A stretch of 64,000 bases of DNA, from NCBI GenBank assembly GCA_021234155.1, contig JAJEKV010000002.1, positions 17,982,041 to 18,046,040 of the forward strand, in the 5' to 3' direction. Numbering within the stretch: position 1 is the stretch's first letter; every line of letters starts with the position of its first letter. The stretch is from Isoetes taiwanensis. Its lineage: Eukaryota > Streptophyta > Lycopodiopsida > Isoetales > Isoetaceae. A program made the position numbers and the translations under genes. The notes beneath the pieces are model-generated. The model was not told where the DNA came from and made no database searches. It worked only from the letters and a program-made list of their open reading frames with translations. This document shows positions 42,101 to 54,100 of the stretch, in pieces.

Positions 42101-45100
42101 GCTGCTGATGATGATTAAAATGAAGAGTAGCACATAATTTTATAAAAAAAGGATCAAGAGCTTGCCACATGTCACTATAGCAGCTCCCAAGAAATTCCAT
42201 GTGATGAAAGATATGATTTCTAATGCGATTGAAACTATGCAGGCACAAAAATTTCAAAAAAGAAGTACTAATGTACTCCAAGAAAAAGACCACACTCCAA
42301 ATGGCAGTTTCAATAGTTAAAGGGACTAATCAAAGCGCAGTTTCAAGAAGGCTTCTTTCCATTCCTAACAAAATTGTAGCCATAGCATTTAGAAGATGAT
42401 TATGTGCAGAGTTTGATGCTGATCCATGATCAATGCATGCAAGAAAGAAGAGAATTAATGCACTTTTCCTTGAAAAGATAAATGTTGTTAGAAGGCTTTG
42501 GGATGAGAATAAAGTTTCCCCTTATAAAAGACATGTTAGAAAGCTTTATTAATTTATTTATTTAGTTTCTCCATTTCTTATATGGTTATTAAAGCCAAGC
42601 TATATTAGGAAGCTTCAAGAAGAAGAGTATTGTTGCCAATACCATCTGTATCTTGAGTTTGCCATGCAAGCATAAATAACATGAGGAGTAGGCCACATCG
42701 TCTAGGTCTAAATCTTGAGTTTGCCATGCAAGCATAAATAACATGAGGAGTAGGCCACATCGTCTAGGTCTAACGTATTTTGCTAAAGAACACAACACAC
42801 TATCGAATCAACTAGTGATTATTAGAGACAATTGTGTGTGCAAAGGATGAGAATAATGAATGGCACAAGCATGTATGTCTAATGCAGGTGTGTACTAAGT
42901 GTGGTTGGAAGAGGTCAGTGTGGTTCCCTTGTAATTTATAGATTTGATTGCCTTAAATTTCACAAATTTGACTGCTTTTGACTGCTTTAATGCAGGCTGG
43001 CCACATGTCTTAGAGAGAGAGGAAAGTGTTTGAACCGATAAATCTAAATTACCTTCTGCTGAATTTAAAATTTGTGAATGGAGGCAGTAAGTTAAAATTG
43101 ATTCCATTGTTGTAGAAAAAGTCCAGAACAAGAAAACTAGGGCTGGCAAAAAACCTTTAAAGGTTATAAGATTGCTACACAAATCAAGTTCTCCTTTTGA
43201 ATTCCATCTGCACGCAACTAAATCTTTGAAGAGCTTTGTTCCACATAATTACAATGTTTATTGATATGCCAAACAATTCAAGAAATCTTTGGCAACACTT
43301 TATGTACTATTGTCATCTCTGTGATAGATTGTGTAGAGAACTATGGATTCGAAACCCAACAAGAGGCTCAATACTGTCATTGGCATACTGACCCGGTCTT
43401 CATTCTTGTGCACATCACTTATTGGAGAATGAAAAAAAATAGGGGAAGAAGAAAGACAAAAGAAGGAAAAAGATAAAATAAAAAATGGAATACTAATCAC
43501 ATCCTTTAATTCAACAAGATGACTAAGATTAGTTTTCAGACCTGAAGTTGTTAGATCCTTTTTCTGATCTCATTTTCAAGGTATTCTTCCTCATGGCACT
43601 TGCTTCTATATTTGGAGACTTGAAATGTTTCTCTAAAAGTAGTATGTCTCCAATGTCAGTGTATGCTCAAATTCCTCATCAAACTAGCATCTCAAGATAC
43701 AATTCAACAATTGAGGTCTTCAAATCCTCAACTTCCTTCTTGCTCTCTTCAAGCCCTACATTGAACTTCTCATTTGTCTAAGCCTTGCAGCTAAGCTAAC
43801 CACAATTGCATGCAGCTCTTCTGCCATAGTTGCCCTCTCAATCTGAAGCTTACTTATAGATTCTTCATTAATTCAACATTTTCTTTTTTAGATAGACAGA
43901 TCTAGCTTACAACTAGGGGAGGGGCGTTGATAAGCCGCACGTTCCATCGTTGACATAATCAAAATTCGGCAAAATTTTTTGATAAAAATGTTTATGATGG
44001 CATCTCTCAAGCTTTAAGTCAATATTTCAAGCATCAGAAAGTGTTAACTCAGTCTACAATATTTTCTTTCAAGAATAGTGCATCGATAATGGTGTAGCCC
44101 TGCTCCGTTGATGGAGCAGATATATAAATGGAATATCTAGCATTATGCCGATTGGTCTCCGTGGACGATAAAAATACCTTCCTTCCTTCCTTCCTTCCTT
44201 CACATGCAAGCATCGAGCATACAAAGATTAGGGCTTCTTACCGGGGGTCGTTTCATAAGGCAGACAGGTATGCCAAAGTTTAGGGTTTGCTGGCCGCTTG
44301 GTGTTTTGCAGATGTCCCTCACTCCTGAGTTAGGACAAGGAATCCAAGCAGTTCTGGCTGAGTTATTTCGTGTCCTGCATCGCCCATTACTGCAATGATC
44401 AGAGACAGCCCATTTCGGCATCGAACAAGGTATTTTAGGGTTTCTTTAGAAGCCACTGCGTCCTTTTTGAGAAGAAGCCACTCCATCCTGAGCTTGTTGG
44501 AGAATATGGATTCAGAAACATCTGTTATGGAGAGAGTTTAGGGGATCCGTGATGCTGCTAGAATGCTTCTTACGTTCGGATTTAGATAAAAAGAACCTGA
44601 GGCGAATGTTTTTAGGCATTCAACAATTTCTTAACGTGTTTCAGTAAAATTTATTCTGATTCCACAAAACGGAGTAAGTAGTTGTCATTGTCATTGCTTC
44701 TTGGGAAAAAAAAATTCATTACTTCTTATTAGGAATCTGACATTTGCATGTAGCTCTATATTCTCCTGACAGGACCCACTTTTGTGAAGAACGAATAGAT
44801 AAAATTTATGGAAGAGGCCTTGCAAAATCTTCCGGTGGCATCTCTACAAATCTTCCAGAGTCTCACCTATTCCAAACCTCATCGTCACACTCTCCTTTAT
44901 TTCAGAAGACCTGGAACTCATATGTGGCAGAAGCACAAAACTTCCTGCATATCCTTTGATGTTCTTCCTAGTGTTCCCGTCAGACTCTAAAAGATTTATG
45001 TAGACATCAAACGCCACAGATTTGTCCATGGGCAATTCAATATCCTGGATAAGCAGAGTTGTATCTTAATTTGTTAGGTATGTGGCATTTACAGATGTAA

Positions 45101-48100
45101 GCAAGGTGATTCTGCCATGTCAATCTTCAATTCCATACTTGCTAGTGGCAGGACGGTTTTACTCTAGGTGTTTCATGCAAGTCTTGAAGAAGCAAATGTA
45201 AACTCTAGACCTTCAGAACCTTTAACTGCTTCAACACGAACAACAGTGGGAGCCGTGCCAATACTAACGGCTATACCAACTGTAGAAGCTACACCAACCG
45301 TGGGAGCAACACCTTCTGCAGCATAACCAGTACCAAATGCACCTCCATATAATCCTAGAACATTGATGCAGCTCTTGGCAATATAGTTCATAGAGCACAG
45401 GAACTCCTTACTGGCCAAATTACAAGAACACTTGGTGTATGTTCATCTTTCAAGTATTCAATTTCATATATGTGGGACAAACTCCTGTAAGTAAGAAGGA
45501 TGTTTTTATTTGCTGCTTGCAGATTTAGTATATACTAACATTAACTAACAATTTACAGGCTGATTCAATAGTTAATCCAGGACTTGCAGTTTTTATTAAT
45601 CCAAATAAGTCAAATCCCGTCATGGTGCATGTTGTTACATGATTGTTATGTCATGGTGTCAGGCTGATCTCTCCAATTACGGTTATGAATTGTTGTTAAA
45701 TCCCGCAGGAGGAGACCTTAATATTCTTAATCTTGGCGCATATGAAGCCATTTAGAAACTAGGAGATTGCATACACATTGCTTGTATATCTCAGATGCTC
45801 TGCACTTTTCTCATATGCTCAGGTAGAGGCGCATTTTGTTTTCCCATACACAACTGTTGTGGTCATGCTTGCTACTACAAGCCATTGTTTTCCAACTTTG
45901 TTTTCCAACTCGGTGGATAGTAGAAGTGAAACATTGTTCACGTTCATTCTATGCCACTTTAACATTGTTTTCCAACTCGGTGGATAATAGAAGTGGAACA
46001 TTGTTCACGTTAATTCAATGCCACTTAAGGGGACATTCAAAGGCAAAACTTTTTAATTAGGATATGTATTGGGTTTAAATCCCCTAAAATGTGTTACTGA
46101 GATTGCCTCAAAGACACATATAGCTCAACGTTAAATTGTATATGCACATTTCTTGCTACCCTTATATTTAGATAATTCCACCCTGATTCGGCATATCAAT
46201 TCCCCAAGGTCTTTAAGGTTGTTAGGGCCCGAAGGGCCCAAATTTTTTTTTAATATAACAACCAACACACAATTACTATTAGCATTGATTAACGTAAACC
46301 ATTGCATTCAACACATTTAAATTAAATCCCCCCTAAAACCCCCTTTGGTTTGGGTGCCTTCACACGGGGGGTTACGTAGGGCAGCGAGAGCCCCAAAAAA
46401 CTAATAATACATGTACAAAATTAACACCATTAAGTATATTCCCTCAAATCTTATAGTATTTTGCAAACCTTGATATACAGCATACAAAAAACTTGTACAG
46501 GCATACCCCACAAACGAGGATCGTTATGTACGGTCCAGATCAAGGAATAAAGGGCAAATATGCCCATCTGATAGCTCTCAGTGCCCGGAATAACCCCCCG
46601 TGTGAATATGCACCCAAACCAAAGGGGGTTTTAGGGGGGATTTAATTTAAATGTGTTGAATGCAATGGTTTACGTTAATTAATGCTAATAGTAATTGTGT
46701 GTTGGTTGTTATATTAATTGTGTGTTGTGTGTTGGTTGTTAGGGGGTTTTAGGGGGGCACCTCGTGTGAATATGTCCTCGTAGCAGTATCAGTTTGAGGC
46801 ATTGCCAATTTCTTGGTAGTAAAAGACTTCAAAATAGGGGATCAAAAAGAGGAAGAAGAAATGGGCGTAAGGCAAATGATGCAAATGATTTTCCCCACAA
46901 TAAGTTTTGATTGCTCATAATATATGTGCTTTAGGTGCTTGATGCTTTCATGCAAAGTGGGGTACAATTATCATATTTACACTCCTTTGCATGTAATTAT
47001 GAATCAAACATTTTTGGCATTTTTTATAGTAAAAAATTTTTAGATCCGCCAAAACAATCATTCTGCCCTAATCCTTTTTAATAAACTCGCCACTTTAAAC
47101 ATTTATCTGGGGATTGAATTTTAGAAGAAGCTTTAATGCAAGGCCTTTTGCAAGCTCAAAATAGGTTGATTATTTTGCAGATTGTTAAGGGTCTTCTTCT
47201 AGTTTGATTCCAGACCCAGGCTACATGGATATGCTCTGGGCTCTTGGAAGAAACCAACTTGAATAGTAAACAGGTCGGATTTGTTGTAGATATTCTAGTA
47301 AACGAACTGATGGATGTTGGATTTTCCAATCTACTGATCTATAGCCATGGAGCTGTTATAGCCATCGTCCCTAAGGTTGTATCATGGATCGTATTTGGTT
47401 TCATACTTTAGCTCCATCGACAAAAGACAAGATACATCGAGGCACATGCATCATGCTTCAAAAAATCCAGGGAAGTACAAGATAGAAGAACTGGGATGAT
47501 AAGGCAGCATATCACAAAATCAAGCTCCCCATCACTCAGGAAGGTTAAAGAAACTAGTAAGATAGAAAGAAGAAAATATAGCTCAAGAAAGCGCCGATGA
47601 GGAAGACGACTATCTCTTTTGCCTCAAGTCATATGATATCTAATGCACAATGAGACAGTGCCAACCAACACTATTATTATTATTATTTTTTTAAGCATAT
47701 CAAATGGTTTTTAGCATCTCTCATATTTTGAGAGCAGAGGATGCACAAATAAATAATTGCTCCCTCATCCTGTTGAAGAAAGCTCGTCATAGCTGTAAAA
47801 ATTCACCTATGCCCACTCTAATGCATGTTCTTAAGGCCAGGTCTAGACCCCTTAGTGCTTAAAATGTTGTATATCAGCTTTTTGCAGTTGAGATCAACTT
47901 GTAGATCTTGTTTTTAGATTTTGTAATCTGATTTTGCGTGTTAGTAGTACAAACCTGATTTTGGTAAATTTGATCCACAAAGATCGTAGATATGACATGT
48001 TGGCAATATGTTATAAGGAACATATGTGACTTTGATAAAGTTGATCAAGAAGAATGTAGATATGACACTTTGGTAATATGTAGTGCCTTGGCACCTTATT

Positions 48101-51100
48101 TACATTGCATATAGCAATATATTGTATAGACCATTGGGTTTCTTTGAACAATATTCAATCAAGGTACATAGATCGATAGATTATTTTGCGTATAGTAATA
48201 TAATGTATACCATTGGGTCCCTTTGGGCAATATTCAATAAAGGTAGATAGATAGATAGTTTATTTTACATCATACCACAAGGCAGCATCCCATAAGGGTA
48301 TACGTTGGTCCCCTAAATGTCTTAATAGAGACTTTGAACACAAGATTTTCTAATTGCTTCCCCAAAGGACTCACTGGCAAACCACATGGAGGGGTGTGTT
48401 GTACAAACCATATAGATGTATTAAAAGAAATTTTTTAATGGTCTATGCATACATATACTTACTAAAAAGATAAATAAATGTTATAGTGGTTACATATGAC
48501 ATACACTAAGAAGTGTCTGTATAGTAGCTAAAGACTTTACTTTATATAGATTACTACTATATTGTTCATTGTCTCAAATACTTGCGATTTAAGTATTCAA
48601 GAGTCCAAGATCACTATAATGAGATTGTTCATGCATACCCCACTTAAACCAAAAGCTACTTATAGTTTTAGTTTTTATACAAATTATTAATTTTTTTTTG
48701 GAAGGACAAAAAGAAAGTTTATTAATCAAAAGTAAATGGGTAGACTACTTTATGTAGTATATATGTAGACACAATTGGTAGAACATATGATAATGGGTCT
48801 TTCGTTATAAGCAGTAGAAAGATCTTGCCTAACCCTAGGAATGCAGATGCCATATCTAGCATTTCGGCATATTCAATTCCAAAATACATATAGGCGTATT
48901 CAATTCATTTTCTTAACTAATCTTATTTGTTATTAGGTTTTAGGAACTTACAGATTTATAATTGTCGGTGAAGTTTGGTTATAATCACATGTCAATTTAT
49001 CCCATTGATATCTAGCTGGCATGCATGGATCTCCCACCCAATTTGTAATGTTAAAATGAGATGATAGATCATCTAAAGCCGTTGCTGTGCATGCCACAAT
49101 CAATATTAGTATCTGTTAATGAAGAGGGGTCATAGAGGGGCATATCAAAATAATGTTAGAATGTTGGCTTCGGTGCATTGCACATTACATTTTAGGACAA
49201 ATTGTATAACTTGCACAATTGTTCATCAAAATCTATGTCATTCAATTTTATGTGATGCATACTACAAACAAATTGATGGATTCACCTCCCCCCACCTCCA
49301 ATTTAATTTTTCTGCCATATATATGAGTAGAGCGAGCCAACAAGCTTGCTTTTATTCCAAGTTAAATATCATGAAGGTCCCCATTACTAGACCGATGCTG
49401 GCCACAAAGGTGTGATCTTGGTTGTGGCGGTCATTAGACCATGCCTCGAAGGCCTCGTGGAGTTATTTGAAGGGCTTGACCACGTAATGGATATGATGCA
49501 TACATTATGAAGAGGGTCTCCAATAGTTAGGCATACGAGGCGTGCAATTTAATATTTGTGGCTATATGTTGGATTTACTTAAGGGCCTATGCCGCTCAAT
49601 GGGCACGTCTTCTGGAGGAGGAGGAGGATATGTAAGGGTGCTTTGCCCATAGTTTGGGGTTGTGAAGTAAATTATAATTTGAACATTTAGTCCATGGTAG
49701 GCAGACAAAATCTAGGAACCACAACAATCAACATCTCATCCATTCAATAATGGACACATGACAACGTTTACATATTAAATACTCGCCTCATTATAAGGGA
49801 TAACATAAGAACCTCATGTACGAGGTTTGGTAGTTTGTATGTGTTATATTAGGGATTCATGGCATGAAGTATTTTAATGTTAGAATTATGCTGACACATA
49901 TGATGACGTCACACTGTTGAGTCACTTGTTACTAACATGACACTCTATATATCAGCCATAGTCACGCCTTATTAGTTAGTTCACTCATAGCATTGGTCAG
50001 CTTGCGCTTCTCTCTTGCATCTTTCTTCACATTCCTCATCAGGTCATCGAATTCTATCATGGTACCAGAGCCTAAGTGAAGGAAGGGAGAGAGTGCAAGA
50101 TCGATCTGGTTTTAATCAGCAAAATTTTGCAAGAAAATTTGCTTTAGAAGCCAAGCTTTCAAGGGTTGAATCAGATTGGCAAGATAGCATCCTGGATCAG
50201 AGGAATTTGGGCTGATTTTTTGGCAAGGTCACTTGCAAGATCAACTGGCTGAAAGGTTATTTTGCCTTGGGTTTGTGAAAACTGGCTCAAGATTGATTGA
50301 TGTCTAGTTCTTAAGGTAGATTTAGATAAATATTACTGGGATTTATAAAATTTAGTGATTCATCTGGCTAGATCAGTTTCTTCTTGGCACATCTTGGTAA
50401 ATCTGTGCCGATTTGGGTGCTTGCCGAAGGCCTGGAAGTCTAGTTGGAGTTTGCTTGAGTTGGATCGGATATCTGGACGGCTCTGTGGTGATTTGGTGAG
50501 GATTTAGAGTAGGTATTGGATTGCTCCAACTGGAGATAAAGTGCCGGATTAGGCTTAAAGTGCCGGATTAGGATCCTGTATGGTAAAGGATGTCGACACT
50601 TGGTCGATTTTTTTTTTTTTGGGTGCAACAAAAAGAAAGTGGAATTCGTTACCCTAAAAGGCAGAGAAATTGGGAACCCTAAAAGACAAGGGAATGTGCA
50701 ACGAAATTGGGGCTTGGATCTGGATTTATGAAAAGCTTTCTTGCTATATGAGCTCTAATTCTGGTATGAGTTTCTTATTCGGTGGTGTTTGAAGAATTCT
50801 AGAGTGGATTATCATTCAGGAGGGGTTGTTTAGAGGTTATGGCTTTTCTATACTCATGGGAAATTCTTACACATGATCTTCTCAATGGTGATAATTACTA
50901 CTCTTGGTTTGATAATTTCGAGATTCATATTGATCTCAATCGTCTATCTGAAGTTTTGAAACTTGCTTGGAATCCTGTTACTCCAGAAGACAAGGAGAAA
51001 GATTTAACAACTCTTCTTAAGGCTACAGTTTCTGATTTCAAGAGAGATATCAGAACTGTTAAGACATTTCAGCATGTTTTGGAGTTTGTACAACAAAATT

Positions 51101-54100
51101 CTGTCCAAAAAGGAGCTAGGCAGCAGGTTAATATTCAAAAGCAAATGCATAGTCGCAAACTTCAGGACTGTGCAAGCATGAGAGAGTATCTTGGTCAGCT
51201 TAAGACTCTAAGGGACAAGTACCTTGGTGCTGGTGGACATATAGATGATGCTACTCTTATTATCCATGCTCTTAATGGTTCGTCCGAAGAACATAGATAC
51301 ATTATTAATTACTATGAGCTGAAGAAATGTATAAAGCTTACTTCTAATCAAATGCAGCAACAACTTATGGACGCAGAAACCAGGTACAAAATGGAAGATC
51401 ATGTGGACGCAGTAAACTATTCTAAGGTACTGAATTGTAGTCAAAAGGATGCTGTACAATGTCCAGAGACAAGTTCTCAAGACAACGCTAAAAGTTTGAA
51501 ACTCCAAACAATGTTAAAGCAATGAGATTCAACACTTACAGTAGCTAATCATCGTATTGATTTTTTGTTACAAGTTAATCAAGGTACAGAACAGTCTTTA
51601 GAAAAAGTTATGAAGCAGTTGCAGCATTCTCTAGATACATCTATAGTGCTAGAAAAAGACTTAAAGGTAGCAAATGCAAAGCTAGAACTTAGTGAAAGAT
51701 ATCAGAGTTTTGTTCTTTATTGGAAAAGGAGAGACTCATTTTTGAGGATACAGTTGCAATTATGGCAGCCATGAGAGATGGCATGGATACAGCTGATGTA
51801 CCTGTAGGGTATACACAAGCAAAGAATGATAACGTGCTTGCAAGCGATAGATCTGAGTTAAAGCAAGAGAAGTTGCTAGCAACTATGCAAACAAAGAGAA
51901 AAATGTCAAAGACAATTTGCAAAAACAGTTTCTGATTTTGTTGATCTTCCTTGGATGGATATTCTGAACAGACTGCTATTTCTACTCCAATTATCAAGAA
52001 GTCTGAAAATCATATATTTCTTCACATTGATGCATCTGAAGATCAAAACATAGATACTAATCATGCTTTGGATGATACATATAATCTACCAACAGAGCAT
52101 GTTTTTGAGTCACAGTTTTGTAGACCAGAGTTTTGGAGCATAGATTTGGAATTACAGGAGTTGCTTGGAATCGCTAAGACTTATGATTCCCAATATAAAT
52201 TTTCTACAGTACACAAGTCTAATTTCTGTGTATTATGGGAGATAACTCTGCAGGCACATTTTGGTAATGATGTGAATGTGTGTTTGCACAAGAAGAGGGA
52301 GTGGTATAGAGGCAGAAAGACATGGTTCAAGGCTCAAGATTTTTGGCAGCCATGCTTTATATTCTGCTTAAGTTTTGCTTCATATGCTGAAAGGCAGTGT
52401 GACTCAAGTGTTTTTGCAAGCATGGCTTATGTTATGGCTAAGTTTACTGTATATGCTCCAGTCTTTTAGAAATCTTCATTTTCAGCAGTGCTCGTCATCA
52501 GGAGAGGTGTTAGAATTATGCTGACATGTATGATGACGTCACACTGCTGGTCCCTTGTTGCTGACATGGCACAAAGGGTGGAAGTTGTAAGGACCTTTAA
52601 GTATCGGGGAATCGATTTCTCTGCTAACATACTATGGGATGACTGTGTAGAAAGAAGGGTCAGCGCGGGATGGAAAGCCCTGTATGCAATGCAGAATAGC
52701 TATTACAGAATAGATCTCTGCGATTGGGCACGCAAAGCACACCTGTTCCGAGCACTCGTGGAACCAGTATTGCTGTATGGAGTAGAGGTCTCGGGGCCAG
52801 CAGTTAGCAAGGGTACTTGGGATAAGCTAGAGAGGGTACAGAAGGCTTTCCTGACATACATCCTAGGCATCAAGGACACGGTGCCTTATCCGATTTTGCT
52901 GTATGAGACTGGCTTTTGGCCCCTGCAGCATTCTGCTATGCACAGGCACCTTGCATATTTCCATAAGGTTGACAGAATGGATTCACAACGTCTTCCTCCC
53001 CGGGCTCTGTTATTGGCACAAGGGCCACAACGTCTGAAGAGAGTGTGGCAGGAGCATTGTAGGGGATGGTTCGCAAGATGGTCCATAGACTATCAACACA
53101 TTATGGATATGTCGGATATCGCGGAGCAGGAGCTGCATTTGAATGAGCGCTTTGCTGTCTCTTTGTGGGATGCGCCCACTCTTGCAAAGCCCAAAACAGA
53201 GCACTACCACACGTAGGTTAATCTGTCGCTTGAACATGGCCCCAAACAGTATTTGAAGGCACACATCTCTACCAAGAAACGGAGAGCTATAGCTGCAATA
53301 AGGACAGGGTCCCACCATCTTAGAATTGAGACAGGCCGCTGGGGTACGGATGGAGGGCAGGGAATCCCCCGGCACGAGAGATTACGCCAGTGCTGTCACA
53401 TGCAGATAGTAGAAGATGAACACCATGCTCTACGGGAATGCCCAGCATATGCACACATCCGAGCAGCTCATGCCGATCTCAGATGCTCTGAGATGGCAAT
53501 TCATCAACTGCTGGCTTCGCCAATGGTTGCACGTCTTGCGTCCTACATTCTGCAGGTCTCCACCGTCAAGGAGTCCCTCACAAGCACAGGGAATTTGAGC
53601 GCCCAGATAGGGCCTATGAATGCCTACTACAAGGGGTTTTCCTCCCACATGGGGGGTTTTTTCATCCCAATGTTTCTGTAGTTTTCTTTTGTGTTTGAAA
53701 ACTTTCCGCTATATTGTATCACCGTCTCATAGGCCAGTTGGCCTCTGTGGACGTTAAAATATACTTCTTTCCTTCCTTCCTTCTATTATATCAGCCATAG
53801 TCACGCCTTATTAGTTAGTTCACTCATAGCGTTGGTCAGCTTGTGTTTGTCTTTTGCATCTTTCTTCACATTCCTCATCAGGTCACTGGATTCTATCAAC
53901 CCCCCAACCACTTATGTTAACTCATATGCTATACATTCTAAACGAGTTGCATCTTGCACTACTCAGTCCTCAGATTTGTTGATCCTACGGCACAGTGCAC
54001 GGGTGTGCTCAATTAAGATTTGGGGTGCCTATGATTTTGGAATATGAAATATAGGTGTGTCTATGGTTTTCAAATAGAAAGCACTGGGATGGACCCCTGC

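Larger units (their letters stand above)
34324..48941 (+). repeat. Right copy of the 14.6-kb direct duplication
   Basis: It matches 1-14605 throughout. This copy lies inside the receptor kinase gene: end of the GT90 region, intron 6, intact exons 6 and 5, and all of intron 4 except its first ten bases. It is the better preserved copy, judged by the two coding exons, the LINE C-terminus and the polyphenol-oxidase fragment, all of which read better here. Confidence 0.95.
50060..52507 (+). mobile_element. Internal region of a gag-only LTR retroelement
   Basis: 2.45 kb between PBS and 3' LTR, with gag (50839-51525) followed by further open pieces. I found no protease, integrase, reverse transcriptase or RNase H motifs. 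The region after gag carries charged, coiled-coil-like text (51565-51935) and a 172-codon frame (51951-52469) I do not recognise. GGAGAGG just before 52508 could be the polypurine tract. This is the structure of non-autonomous TR-GAG elements, which would need a partner's polymerase. Confidence 0.75.

Noticed and set aside
46221-46245. GGGCCCGAAGGGCCC hairpin as a transcription terminator
   Set aside because: Such terminators are bacterial; this is a plant nuclear window and the hairpin borders the foldback element.
1-48941. The two 14.6-kb copies as LTRs of one giant element
   Set aside because: They contain exons of the host receptor kinase and have no TG...CA ends, primer site or polypurine tract.
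51208-51507. 99-codon minus-strand frame
   Set aside because: It lies wholly inside the gag frame on the plus strand.
53010-53375. 121-codon minus-strand frame
   Set aside because: Antisense shadow of the LINE ORF2 C-terminus.
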